From JAMLJG01 sp035327585 (GTDB taxonomy: Bacteria; Verrucomicrobiota; Kiritimatiellia; CAIVKH01): 64,000 nucleotides of DNA. Of this stretch, positions 16,895 to 24,366 are shown one piece after another; position 1 is the stretch's first letter, and the number at the start of each line of letters is the position of its first letter. The notes under the pieces are model-generated. The model was not told the origin of the DNA. It was given only the letters and a program-made list of their open reading frames with translations, and searched no databases. Made by a program: the position numbers and the translations under genes. The DNA is taken from the NCBI GenBank assembly GCA_035327585.1, contig DAOLDD010000018.1:5407-69406 (forward strand), given 5' to 3'.

Positions 16895-17232
16895 GCGCGG
16901 CACTATACCAAGGGCGAATGACGAATGACCAATGACGAATGACGGAAGGGCCTTTGGCCGCGAAACAGCTGAGCCCGCTGTAGAAAGCCAATTGATTAGA
17001 GGTTATCCCCAACCCCTTTTGGCCCCCGGCGGGCTTGCCCCGCCGGAGCCTAAGTTTTCTTCGCCGCCGCGTTGTTTCAGAACGTTCGCTCCCGCGACGC
17101 GAGGTCGCGGGGGGCGTCGACAGGGTTTTGGGATAGCCTCTGGCTTATCGGCCGCGCTCGTTCGGGTCGACGGCAGTTGCTTGACCGATTCCATCGATAC
17201 GTATATCGTATTACGAACAAAGGAACGATGCC
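16895..17232. other. Intergenic stretch with dispersed GAATGAC repeat and a G/C stem-loop
   Basis: This gap of about 338 bp contains no supported gene. At 16915-16936 is a 22-bp block built from GAATGAC/CAATGAC units that recurs as an exact reverse complement at 57743-57764. Near 17026-17050 a stem-loop with arms CCGGCGGG and CCCGCCGG is visible. The right end holds the promoter/operator of the toxin-antitoxin pair. Confidence 0.6.
17197..17211. promoter_or_regulatory. Inverted repeat upstream of the antitoxin gene (candidate operator)
   Basis: ATACG-TATAT-CGTAT is a perfect interrupted palindrome 21 bp upstream of the antitoxin ATG, in a short AT-rich patch that could include the -10 region. 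AbrB/MazE-type antitoxins usually autorepress at such sites. The function is inferred from position. Confidence 0.5.
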
Positions 17233-17439
17233 ATGACCACCGTAACCGTATCGACGAAGTATCAGGTCGTGATTCCCGAAAAGGTGCGCAAGTCCATGGG
17301 CGTGCGCCCCGGCGAGAAATTCCAGGTCGTCAATTATGACGGTCGAGTCCAACTAATCCCTTTGCGCAAGATGCGCGACATGAAGGGATTGCTTCGCGGG
17401 ATGGATACGACTCTCGTGCGTGAGGCTGACCGCGTATGA
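17233..17439 (+). CDS. AbrB/MazE/SpoVT-family antitoxin (VapB-like)
   Basis: This 68-residue protein is a swapped-hairpin AbrB-type DNA-binding domain: VSTKYQVVIPEKVRKSMGVR followed by PGEKFQVVNYDGRVQLIPL is the standard signature. The C-terminal tail (about residues 48-68) would bind the toxin. It overlaps the downstream PIN gene by 4 bp (ATGA), as usual for VapBC modules, and has an operator-like palindrome upstream. An AAAGGAAC ribosome-binding sequence lies 8-14 bp before the ATG. Confidence 0.9.
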   Translation: MTTVTVSTKYQVVIPEKVRKSMGVRPGEKFQVVNYDGRVQLIPLRKMRDMKGLLRGMDTTLVREADRV

Positions 17440-17810
17440 ATGTTGTGGATTCATCCGCATGGCTGGAATACTTCGCTGGCGGTCCGAACGCGGACTACTT
17501 CGCCAAGGCGATTGAAGATGTCGGCAGCCTCGTGGTTCCCAGCATCACGATCTATGAGGTCTTCAAGAAGGTTCTGCTCGAGAAGGGCGAGGAATCGGCC
17601 CTGCAGGTCGCGGCTCAAATGAAAACCGGGCACCTGGTCGAAATTGAGGAAGACCTCGCAATCGATGCGGCACGTCTCAGTGTTGCGCACAAACTTCCCA
17701 TGGCCGACAGTCTGATCCTCGCGACAGCGCGTTCACACGATGCGTGGTTGTGGACGCAAGATGACGACTTCAAGGGTTTGGACAAAGTGAATTACCGGGC
17801 GAAGAAGTAG
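17436..17810 (+). CDS. PIN-domain ribonuclease toxin (VapC-like)
   Basis: This 124-residue PIN-domain protein should act as a Mg-dependent endoribonuclease, usually against tRNA or rRNA. The acidic residues are visible: MNVVDSSAWLEYF (first Asp, near residue 5), a conserved Glu in ITIYEVFKKVL, then KLPMADSLILATAR with the third Asp and WTQDDDFKGLDKV with the last acids. Length and order fit VapC. It is the second gene of the pair with the AbrB-type antitoxin (4-bp overlap). The pair sits at the edge of an accessory region. Confidence 0.9.
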   Translation: MNVVDSSAWLEYFAGGPNADYFAKAIEDVGSLVVPSITIYEVFKKVLLEKGEESALQVAAQMKTGHLVEIEEDLAIDAARLSVAHKLPMADSLILATARSHDAWLWTQDDDFKGLDKVNYRAKK

Positions 17811-17844
17811 GGCCCGACAAGGGTCAGGCCCCGAGGTTCAAAAC

Positions 17845-18117
17845 ATGCGCATCCATATTGTCCGGCACGCCGATCCTGATTATGCCAACGATTCGATCAC
17901 GCCCGCGGGCCATTTGGAAGCGCGCGCGCTGGCGGATCGGCTGCACGCGGAAGGCATCAACCGGATATTCTGTTCTCCGCTTGGCCGGGCGCGGCAGACG
18001 ATGCAGTACACGGCGGACCGGCTCAACCTGGCCGCCGAGGTGCAGGATTGGATGCAGGAATTAAGCGGGATGACTGCAGGAGGCCGTTCAGTGTCAGACA
18101 TACACTATACACTTTAG
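17845..18117 (+). pseudogene. Truncated histidine phosphatase gene (5' fragment)
   Basis: The first 76 codons (MRIHIVRHADPDYAND to QELSGM) closely match the start of the intact gene at 26233, with about 87-90% nucleotide identity by eye, including the upstream GCCCCGAGGTT. After codon 76 homology stops and the frame runs for 14 unrelated codons into the left terminal repeat of the transposase element, ending at 18117. About two thirds of the enzyme is missing, so this is a remnant of duplication or recombination. Confidence 0.85.
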
Positions 18118-19096
18118 CGAACCCTGAAGCTGCTCGAGGGCAGCCTGATCCTCGGGCTGTAGTCGATGGCGGCTCATATTGACTGCGTTCGGACCCACCC
18201 CGCCGTAGCGAAGGCCGATTTCGCGAAGCGGGGCGCCGGACCACCGCGCGGCCAGCACCATCGCCACCCGTTTCGCCGCGCCTCCTACATGGCCGTGCTG
18301 ACGCAACACCTTCGCCTCAACTCCATAATGCTTTGCGACAGCCCCGTCCAGCGCATCCCAATCGAACGCGTTCCGCGCCGGAACGACTGCTTTCGGGTCA
18401 AACAATTGCGAACCTTCCAGCCCCTCCGCCGACTTCAACGCCGCCATCAACTCCTCATCATTCTCCGTCACCATCGCCTCGGCATACGCCCGGTATCGCG
18501 CACTCGCATGCCGGGGCGTCCAGCCATAGTGCGTCAACAGTTCCAGGTTCAACCACGGCCAGTTCGCCTGTCCTGCCGCATAGGAGGGATAGCTGCTCCA
18601 CCGGTACTTCCGCAGATGGCTCACCACCTCGTTCGCCGGCGCCTTCCGCCACTTCGCCGTCTTTATGGGGTTGAGGTGGATGTAGCGGGTCAACCGCAGC
18701 AGATACGCCTCCTCCGCCACCACCAGCGCCTTGTATCGACCCTGGAACACATGGCCCGGCCGCCGGTGCTTATACCGGGAATACAGAGCGTAGCTCGTAT
18801 TGAGGCACTGCATAAAACGGTTGAGGTTGCCGCGCGGCGTCCGCACCAGCAGGTGATAATGGTTGTCCATCAGCACGAACGCATGGACCACCACTCCAAA
18901 CGTAGCCGCCCGATCCCCGAGCTGCTCAACAAACCGCTCCCTGTCCCCATCGTGATGAAAGATAACCTGCCGCGCATTCCCACGACTCGTCACGTGGTAC
19001 AGCGCCCCCTCAAACAACACCCTCGGTTTTCTTGGCATGCCGCAAACCCTCCCACGGCTCGCCTTACTCGTCAATAGTGTATTGTGTATGTCTGAC
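18093..19096 (-). mobile_element. Y1-transposase element with 20-bp terminal inverted repeats
   Basis: GTCAGACATACACTATACAC at 18093-18112 is matched by its reverse complement at 19077-19096 with one mismatch, bounding a 1004-bp unit with a single transposase gene. The transposase stop codon lies inside the left repeat. It separates the truncated phosphatase from an orphan RHS fragment. No clear target duplication was seen. Confidence 0.75.
18094..19038 (-). CDS. Y1_Tnp-family (REP-associated/IS200-like) transposase
   Basis: This 314-residue protein is an HUH nuclease with an added C-terminal domain. It begins MPRKPRVLFEGALYHVTSRG, typical of this family, has the His pair in VLMDNHYHLLVRTPRGNLN and the tyrosine helix region in YLLRLTRYIHLNPIKTAKW followed by YRWSSYPSYAAG. 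The C-terminal part (about residues 250-314) looks like a helix-turn-helix (LREIGLRYGGVGPNAVNMSR). ATG 19038 is chosen because upstream sequence in the same frame encodes RHS-derived residues. Confidence 0.88.
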   Translation of the reverse strand: MPRKPRVLFEGALYHVTSRGNARQVIFHHDGDRERFVEQLGDRAATFGVVVHAFVLMDNHYHLLVRTPRGNLNRFMQCLNTSYALYSRYKHRRPGHVFQGRYKALVVAEEAYLLRLTRYIHLNPIKTAKWRKAPANEVVSHLRKYRWSSYPSYAAGQANWPWLNLELLTHYGWTPRHASARYRAYAEAMVTENDEELMAALKSAEGLEGSQLFDPKAVVPARNAFDWDALDGAVAKHYGVEAKVLRQHGHVGGAAKRVAMVLAARWSGAPLREIGLRYGGVGPNAVNMSRHRLQPEDQAALEQLQGSLKCIVYV

Positions 19097-19117
19097 CCCG
19101 GCGGCTCCCGGCGGCTC

Positions 19118-19210
19118 TTTTGACCCCGGTAATTGTAGGCGAACCGCCGAGTTTGTCCACCCGTCCCGCCAACGGCGGGATTCACGACCTGATTCGTCAA
19201 CCGCCCTGCC
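19118..19210 (-). pseudogene. Orphan RHS-core fragment
   Basis: About 93 bp here match 20527-20619 within the RHS gene with only a handful of mismatches, encoding RLTNQVVNPAVGGTGGQ followed by TRRFAYNYRGQ on the minus strand. It is detached from any RHS gene, lying between the putative immunity gene and the transposase element. Confidence 0.8.
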
Positions 19211-19280
19211 ACAGTATCCCAACCTGCAACTATGTGCGGACTGACCCCTTTACCACCTTTACCACTCTTTACCTTAATCT

Positions 19281-19682
19281 TTAATCTGTAATCTGAAAGC
19301 GCTTCACAAGTCTAGCTATCTCACCAGCAAGCAGCTCGGGATTATCTGATTCTCCAGATACATATCTAATATATATATATTTCATATCCTTATTGACATT
19401 TGTATCGTCAACATCGCCTATATATATTCTACGCGGTATATTTCCCTCCCCGCCGATTGATGAGATATTCCTACGTAATATATTCATTGCTTGTTTTATG
19501 GCGATGACTTGCCCGTCAACCCACTTGGCGTTTTTGTCGGCAATGATATATATTTCCGGAACATCAACATCGGTCTCGACCATAATGCATCTGCGAATAA
19601 GCACGAACTGCATCAGGCGTAATCTCCTAACAAGCTTTGATGCAATGCGTTTTACCATGCAGGAGTCAAATATCTTCAGCAT
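19281..19682 (-). CDS. Hypothetical protein; candidate immunity protein of the RHS tip
   Basis: This 133-residue protein has no family I recognise. It is basic at the N-terminus (VKRIASKLVRRLRL), then has alternating hydrophobic strands (VPEIYIIADKNAKWVDG, IPRRIYIGDVDD, MKYIYIRYVSGES) and a C-terminal helix (ELLAGEIARLVKRF), suggesting a small alpha/beta fold. Base composition is far more AT-rich than the surrounding genome, like the RHS C-terminal tip but unlike the RHS core. Its ATG is 2 bp after the RHS stop (TGA AT ATG), so it is tightly coupled. Position, size and composition are those of RHS immunity genes; the function is inference. Confidence 0.6.
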   Translation of the reverse strand: MLKIFDSCMVKRIASKLVRRLRLMQFVLIRRCIMVETDVDVPEIYIIADKNAKWVDGQVIAIKQAMNILRRNISSIGGEGNIPRRIYIGDVDDTNVNKDMKYIYIRYVSGESDNPELLAGEIARLVKRFQITD

Positions 19683-19684
19683 AT

Positions 19685-22600
19685 TCAGGTTCCACTTCCC
19701 GGAGGCATATCACCGCTCCAATCCGTCCAATCGACTTCATATCCCATGCCAGCAGCCATACTTTCAAATAGAGTCGTCCACATACCACCAACACACTTGA
19801 ATTTTATGTTCCCGCGAAAGACGCATTTCGCACGCCCAAGCTTGTTTTCTGGTGCTATAGGCTTTGTTATAGGTGTCGGATCGCTTGGAAGTTTGTCGGG
19901 GGGCGGAACATACTCGCCTGTAGTTATTCCAACCATAAGCACAATTTTTGCCTTGCATTGTTTCCATGACCATTTTTCACCGTACGGGTCAGAATATATG
20001 ATAGCATTATTGCCAATATATATATACAGATTTGCTCCATCGACGTAACCGAGTGGATCTACGGATATGAAACGCCCCGCATTCACATCCACAACCCGAT
20101 TCCGATAATAATACCACCCCCCGCTATCCCCCAGCGCCTCGCGGCCAGTGTAGGTGATGCGGTTGAGCGGGGCGTCGCCGGTCTCGGCGCGGATGCGGCC
20201 GAAGGCTTCGTAGGCGTAGGTCTTGACGGTTGCGCCGGATTCGTCGGTCAGCGCGACGATCGAGCCGAGCGCGTCGGCGTGGAAGACGTGCCGGAAGCGC
20301 GGCTGGCCGGCGATGAAGCCGATCCGCTCGATGGGCTGGTCGATCCCAAGTCCGTTGATGTACGCCGTGGCGACGTCATTACTCGCCGTCAGCTCCAGCA
20401 CGACGTTCGGGCCGTCGTACACGAAACGCGTCTCCAGGCAGTCGTTGAGCGACTGCCGGATGCGGTTGCCGTCGCCGTCGAAGTCGTAGGCGAAGACCCG
20501 TCCGTCCTTGTCATGCAGCGCGGTCATTTGACCCCGGTAATTGTAGGCGAACCGCCGGGTTTGTCCACCTGTCCCGCCAACGGCGGGATTCACCAGTTGA
20601 TTCGTCAACCGCCCCGCCCCGTCGTAGGCGTATTCGTTCGTCTCCAGCGCGGACGCTGAGGCCAGGAGGCGGTTGGCGGAGCCGTAGGTATAGGTGGTTT
20701 CAACCACGGAAGTCGCGGAAAACGCGGAAAGCTGAGTTCTGTTCCCGACGGGGTCGTAGGCGAATTCCTGGGCGCTGCCGTCGGGATAGGCGGCATAGGT
20801 CAACCAGTTGCGGTTGTCGTAGGCGTAGGTGTTCTCGCCTTCCAGCGTGATCATGTTCGTCCGGTTGCCGGAGAGGTCGTAGCCGTAGGTGAATGAAGCC
20901 AGCGGCTCGCCCGGAGGGCTCGCCCTACCATGCACAAGAGCGAGCAACTGATGCGCGTCGTCATAGGTGTAGGCCGCGGTGGTGGCGTTGGGCCAGACGG
21001 CGTTGGTCCGACGGCCGACGGCGTCGTATTCGAATGATGTCGTTTTGCCGTTTCCGGTCAGCGTCGTCAGTCGATTGCGCGGGTCGTAGGAATAGGACTG
21101 TTCCAGAACGGGCGGACCACCCTCAACGCGGGCGGCTACAAGATTCGTGCGGTTGCCAATGGGGTCGTAGGCGTAGGTGAGCGCGTAACCGGTGGGGTCG
21201 ATTTTCTCGATCAGGCGGTTGTCGAAGTCGTAGGTATAGGTGGTGGTCTCGGTGATCTGGCCATTGACGCGGGTGTGCATGGCGGTGCGGCGTCCGCCGA
21301 GGTCGTATGCGTACTCGTAGCGCAGTGTATCGCTTTCGATGGCGGTGACGCGGTTCATGGCGTCATATTCCCATTTTGTCACAACCCCCGCGCCGTCCAC
21401 ACGGTTGGTAAGATTGCCCTCGGGGTCGTAGGAATAGGCCGTCACATTGCCAGCGGCGTTGGTTTCGGCGATCACTCGTCCGGCAGGGTCATAGACCCAC
21501 GTATGAAGATTGCCATTGGCGTCGGTCTGGGTTTTCAAGCGCCCGACCTCGTCGTACGTCCACGTGGTGACGGACTCATCCGCAGTGCCGGCGGCGATCA
21601 CCTCGTTCGTCCGCTTGTCGCTCCGGTCGTAGCCGTATTCGATCGTTTTGCCGTCGGGCGCGATCGTGCGCGAGATCGTGCCGGCGTGCGAGCCGCAGCC
21701 GCCGCAGCCTGATGACGCGGAAGGCGAGCGGCCATATTCATACGACGTCACGCGACCCAACGCATCCCGCACGGTGGCCAGTCGATTGTCGTCATCGTAC
21801 ACGAAATGCGTTTCGACGCCCCGCTCGTCGATGTAGTTTGTCCGGTTGCCGAAGCGGTCGTATTGAATCGCGATCACGGACTGGTCGGCGTTCGTTCGCG
21901 CAAGAAGACTTCCCCGCCAGTCGTACGCATAGGCGCTCGCATGGCCCCCGGCATCGGTATGGCCGATCAGAAGCCCCGCCGCGCTCCACGAATATGAATT
22001 GGTATTCCCCATCGCATCGGCCTCGGTCTTGAGGTCGCCGAAAACACCCCCTTGTTCGTTGGTTCCGAAATAGGTGAATGTCCGAGTCCCGCCGTTGCGT
22101 TGTCGATGCGTGAGGACCTGACCATAATCGTTCCGGGTCATCTCCTCGAAGCTTCCGTCGGGAAAATCGATGCGGAGCAACCAGTTGTTCATGTCCCGCG
22201 TGTAGGTCGTGACGCGGCCCAACCGATCGATCGTGTTCGTGACGAATCCCGCCTGATTCCGCCCGGTGTAATTGGTGCGACCCATCGGATCTACAACGGA
22301 AAGCATGCGCCCGGCATAGTCCCGCGTATAGGCGGTCACATTGCTCTGTGCATCAGCCACGGCAACGATAAACCCGATCCCTCCGGCATCGCGGAAATAA
22401 TAGGTGGGCCGACCCTCGCCATCTCGTTTTTCCTTGAGCACGCCATTCGTATAAATCCGCGTGATTTCCGTACCATCCCCCTCCAGAATTTGAGGATATT
22501 GTCCCGATCCCGTGGGCATGGAAACCCGGGTTTCACCTTCCGATCCACCGGGAGACGGGGGTCCACCACCAACTATTCCCGGATAGCTGTTCTCCTTGAG

Positions 22601-23731
22601 GGTCGTCCCCGTCACAAGGTAGTCACCGTTTCCGAAATCGAATATGGCATTGTAGTTGTACTCGTATTGCGCAGCGGCGCCCGGGCCGCGCACCATTGGA
22701 TCGATGGCCTTTGCGAGCAGCGGCCGCCCATTGGTCAAACTTTGCGCACCGACATAGCTGTATTCGGCACGCGATTCGTCTGGATAGATCACATTCGTCA
22801 GCACGGTGTTGACCACCAGGTTCGTCAGGATCGCGGGAACAAAATTGGTTGAGCAATCTACGACTTCCACATCCTCCACAAGCGTGGTCGTACAGGTCAC
22901 GACCGGCACGCTCGACGTGACGAGTACGCTGTATTCCCATGTGCCATATTCGTACGACACTTCGCGGCCATCGCTGGCCCGAAGTTTTGAAATCACGCTT
23001 ACGTCGTTGGTGATCGCGCGATCGATTTCGATCCAGCGCCCGAAATCGTTTTCGATTCGCGCCAGCTTCTGCTCCGCGGCGTATGTCAGGTTCCAGGACA
23101 GCCCCTGTCCGTTCCTAACTCGGACCAGCCGATAACGTGGCGAAACCGTGCGTTGAAAATCGTATTCCCATCCATCCGGCGTCACCATTGTGTGGCCCAC
23201 ATTCGTCCCCGTCCACTTGTACAGGCGGTCCCCCTGAAACGCGGGCGGGGCGCGAATGATGCCATTCGTATCGACGGCCTTGAAATCGAGCTCGTTTCCG
23301 TTTGGATATCGAATCTTTACGTGTTTGTGTCCGTTGGTGGTACCCGTTTGATCCCGCACCTCAAAGTTCCAATTGTGCTGCCACGTCTGGCGAACGCCGA
23401 ACTCAACGAAGTTGGTCGTAAACAGCGTTGCGCGGCTGCTGTAGAATCGAGAGAAGTGGAATCCGCCGACACCGAACATTTCCATATCCTTCACGCGTCG
23501 CTGTTTGTTCGCGGTCAGCGGCTTGATCGAATCCGATCCAACCTCATCGCAGCTCGCCGAGGACGAGCCCTTGCCGGGTGCGATGTTACATTCGCAGCAT
23601 GGGGGTTCCTCGGGTTCGCAATCTTCGTTCGGCTGCGGATCGTTCCCGCAGTCATTGACATATCCCCATCCGGTACAGGTCAGGGCGATCATACACACCG
23701 CGAACATTGTATAGTATAAAGTTCTTTTCAT
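19685..23731 (-). CDS. RHS/YD-repeat protein with variable C-terminal tip
   Basis: This 1348-residue protein has a signal peptide (MKRTLYYTMFAVCMIALTCT), a Cys-rich segment (CEPEEPPCCECNIAPG), many YD repeats (about residues 140-1080, e.g. YTYDFDNRLIEKIDPTG, FEYDAVGRRTNAVWP) and the RHS-associated core near the C-terminus (HVFHADALGSIVALTDESG, YYYRNRVVDVNAGRFISVDP, NLYIYIGNNAIIYSDPYGE). After DPYGE come 96 AT-rich residues with three Cys and no recognised domain, the likely toxin or effector tip. The start at ATG 23731 has a GGGAG ribosome-binding site. It is the third gene of an operon (25875 to 19281). Residues about 935-943 are encoded by a dispersed repeat. Confidence 0.9.
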   Translation of the reverse strand: MKRTLYYTMFAVCMIALTCTGWGYVNDCGNDPQPNEDCEPEEPPCCECNIAPGKGSSSASCDEVGSDSIKPLTANKQRRVKDMEMFGVGGFHFSRFYSSRATLFTTNFVEFGVRQTWQHNWNFEVRDQTGTTNGHKHVKIRYPNGNELDFKAVDTNGIIRAPPAFQGDRLYKWTGTNVGHTMVTPDGWEYDFQRTVSPRYRLVRVRNGQGLSWNLTYAAEQKLARIENDFGRWIEIDRAITNDVSVISKLRASDGREVSYEYGTWEYSVLVTSSVPVVTCTTTLVEDVEVVDCSTNFVPAILTNLVVNTVLTNVIYPDESRAEYSYVGAQSLTNGRPLLAKAIDPMVRGPGAAAQYEYNYNAIFDFGNGDYLVTGTTLKENSYPGIVGGGPPSPGGSEGETRVSMPTGSGQYPQILEGDGTEITRIYTNGVLKEKRDGEGRPTYYFRDAGGIGFIVAVADAQSNVTAYTRDYAGRMLSVVDPMGRTNYTGRNQAGFVTNTIDRLGRVTTYTRDMNNWLLRIDFPDGSFEEMTRNDYGQVLTHRQRNGGTRTFTYFGTNEQGGVFGDLKTEADAMGNTNSYSWSAAGLLIGHTDAGGHASAYAYDWRGSLLARTNADQSVIAIQYDRFGNRTNYIDERGVETHFVYDDDNRLATVRDALGRVTSYEYGRSPSASSGCGGCGSHAGTISRTIAPDGKTIEYGYDRSDKRTNEVIAAGTADESVTTWTYDEVGRLKTQTDANGNLHTWVYDPAGRVIAETNAAGNVTAYSYDPEGNLTNRVDGAGVVTKWEYDAMNRVTAIESDTLRYEYAYDLGGRRTAMHTRVNGQITETTTYTYDFDNRLIEKIDPTGYALTYAYDPIGNRTNLVAARVEGGPPVLEQSYSYDPRNRLTTLTGNGKTTSFEYDAVGRRTNAVWPNATTAAYTYDDAHQLLALVHGRASPPGEPLASFTYGYDLSGNRTNMITLEGENTYAYDNRNWLTYAAYPDGSAQEFAYDPVGNRTQLSAFSATSVVETTYTYGSANRLLASASALETNEYAYDGAGRLTNQLVNPAVGGTGGQTRRFAYNYRGQMTALHDKDGRVFAYDFDGDGNRIRQSLNDCLETRFVYDGPNVVLELTASNDVATAYINGLGIDQPIERIGFIAGQPRFRHVFHADALGSIVALTDESGATVKTYAYEAFGRIRAETGDAPLNRITYTGREALGDSGGWYYYRNRVVDVNAGRFISVDPLGYVDGANLYIYIGNNAIIYSDPYGEKWSWKQCKAKIVLMVGITTGEYVPPPDKLPSDPTPITKPIAPENKLGRAKCVFRGNIKFKCVGGMWTTLFESMAAGMGYEVDWTDWSGDMPPGSGT
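20903..20929 (-). repeat. GGTAGGGCG-type dispersed repeat, in-frame copy in the RHS gene
   Basis: The 27-mer is 25/27 identical to the reverse complement of 13902-13928, which is intergenic. In the RHS protein it encodes GRASPPGEP between LLALVH and LASFTYGYD, interrupting an otherwise regular YD repeat without a frameshift. Confidence 0.65.
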
Positions 23732-23744
23732 CGCGTGTTTCTCC

Positions 23745-24356
23745 CTAAGTCCGGTCAGGATTGAATATTCGGAGGGGTCCCGACGCACCCACCGGCGGCT
23801 CGGGACCGACAGAGAATTCCAGAAGCTCCTGGCGTTCCCCCTGAATGACCATCAAGGGATAGCGCCCGCTGTGCCCGCCCACCGCATACGAGAACGCGAT
23901 ATCTCCGCCATTTGGCATGAGCACAAGGGGTCCTCTCCTTCTTTCCAAACTGCCGCCGTGATCTGCCTCCAAGCGGATCGGTTGTGTCGAATCCACGCCG
24001 CGCAAATGGATGCGAATCGCGAGAACCTCGTTCACTTCGACCCCTACGCGAGCGAACTCGCCGTCGATGGCATGGAGTTCCAGTGTGACGCCGTCACCGC
24101 GAGTGATTGTGGCGGTGGCGGTGATCGGGTTTTCATCAATTTCAGCCACCGCTTCCGCCGGGAGCGGCTCCGCCAGCCTGACCGCGATGGGGTCCGAAGA
24201 GGTCGGGTGTCCGCGATCCTCCGTCGTTTCGACGGACGGCGAAACCGCCTCAACGTTCGTCGGTTCGGCGTGTGACGCCTCCCGATGGGGAGTCAGCCAG
24301 ATTGCCCAAATGGCGACTAGCGCAATGCCTAGCGCAACCGCGAATTTCATTCTCAT
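23745..24356 (-). CDS. Small secreted/membrane-anchored hypothetical protein
   Basis: This 203-residue protein begins with a hydrophobic export or anchor helix (FAVALGIALVAIWAIWL). A low-complexity Glu/Pro/Ser/Thr segment (about residues 28-75) follows, then a beta-rich domain (ITATATITRGDGVTLELHAI, VNEVLAIRIHLRGVDSTQPI, GDIAFSYAVGGHSGRYPLMV). No family was recognised. It starts at ATG 24356 with GGAGG 6 bp upstream, 10 bp after the stop of the LamG/HYR gene and 13 bp before the RHS start. That spacing makes it an operon member, perhaps a partner in display or secretion of the RHS protein. Confidence 0.7.
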   Translation of the reverse strand: MRMKFAVALGIALVAIWAIWLTPHREASHAEPTNVEAVSPSVETTEDRGHPTSSDPIAVRLAEPLPAEAVAEIDENPITATATITRGDGVTLELHAIDGEFARVGVEVNEVLAIRIHLRGVDSTQPIRLEADHGGSLERRRGPLVLMPNGGDIAFSYAVGGHSGRYPLMVIQGERQELLEFSVGPEPPVGASGPLRIFNPDRT

Positions 24357-24366
24357 GGGGATCCTC

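Noticed and set aside
16895..17232. tRNA or small RNA gene in the gap after uvrC
   Set aside because: No cloverleaf, TTCRA-type T-loop or clear promoter-terminator pair was found; the visible structure is a simple G/C stem-loop and a tandem repeat.
19281..19682. Orphan RHS toxin rather than immunity gene
   Set aside because: It has no RHS core remnant at its N-terminus and begins with its own ATG 2 bp after the RHS stop, which fits an immunity gene better than a displaced tip; still unproven.
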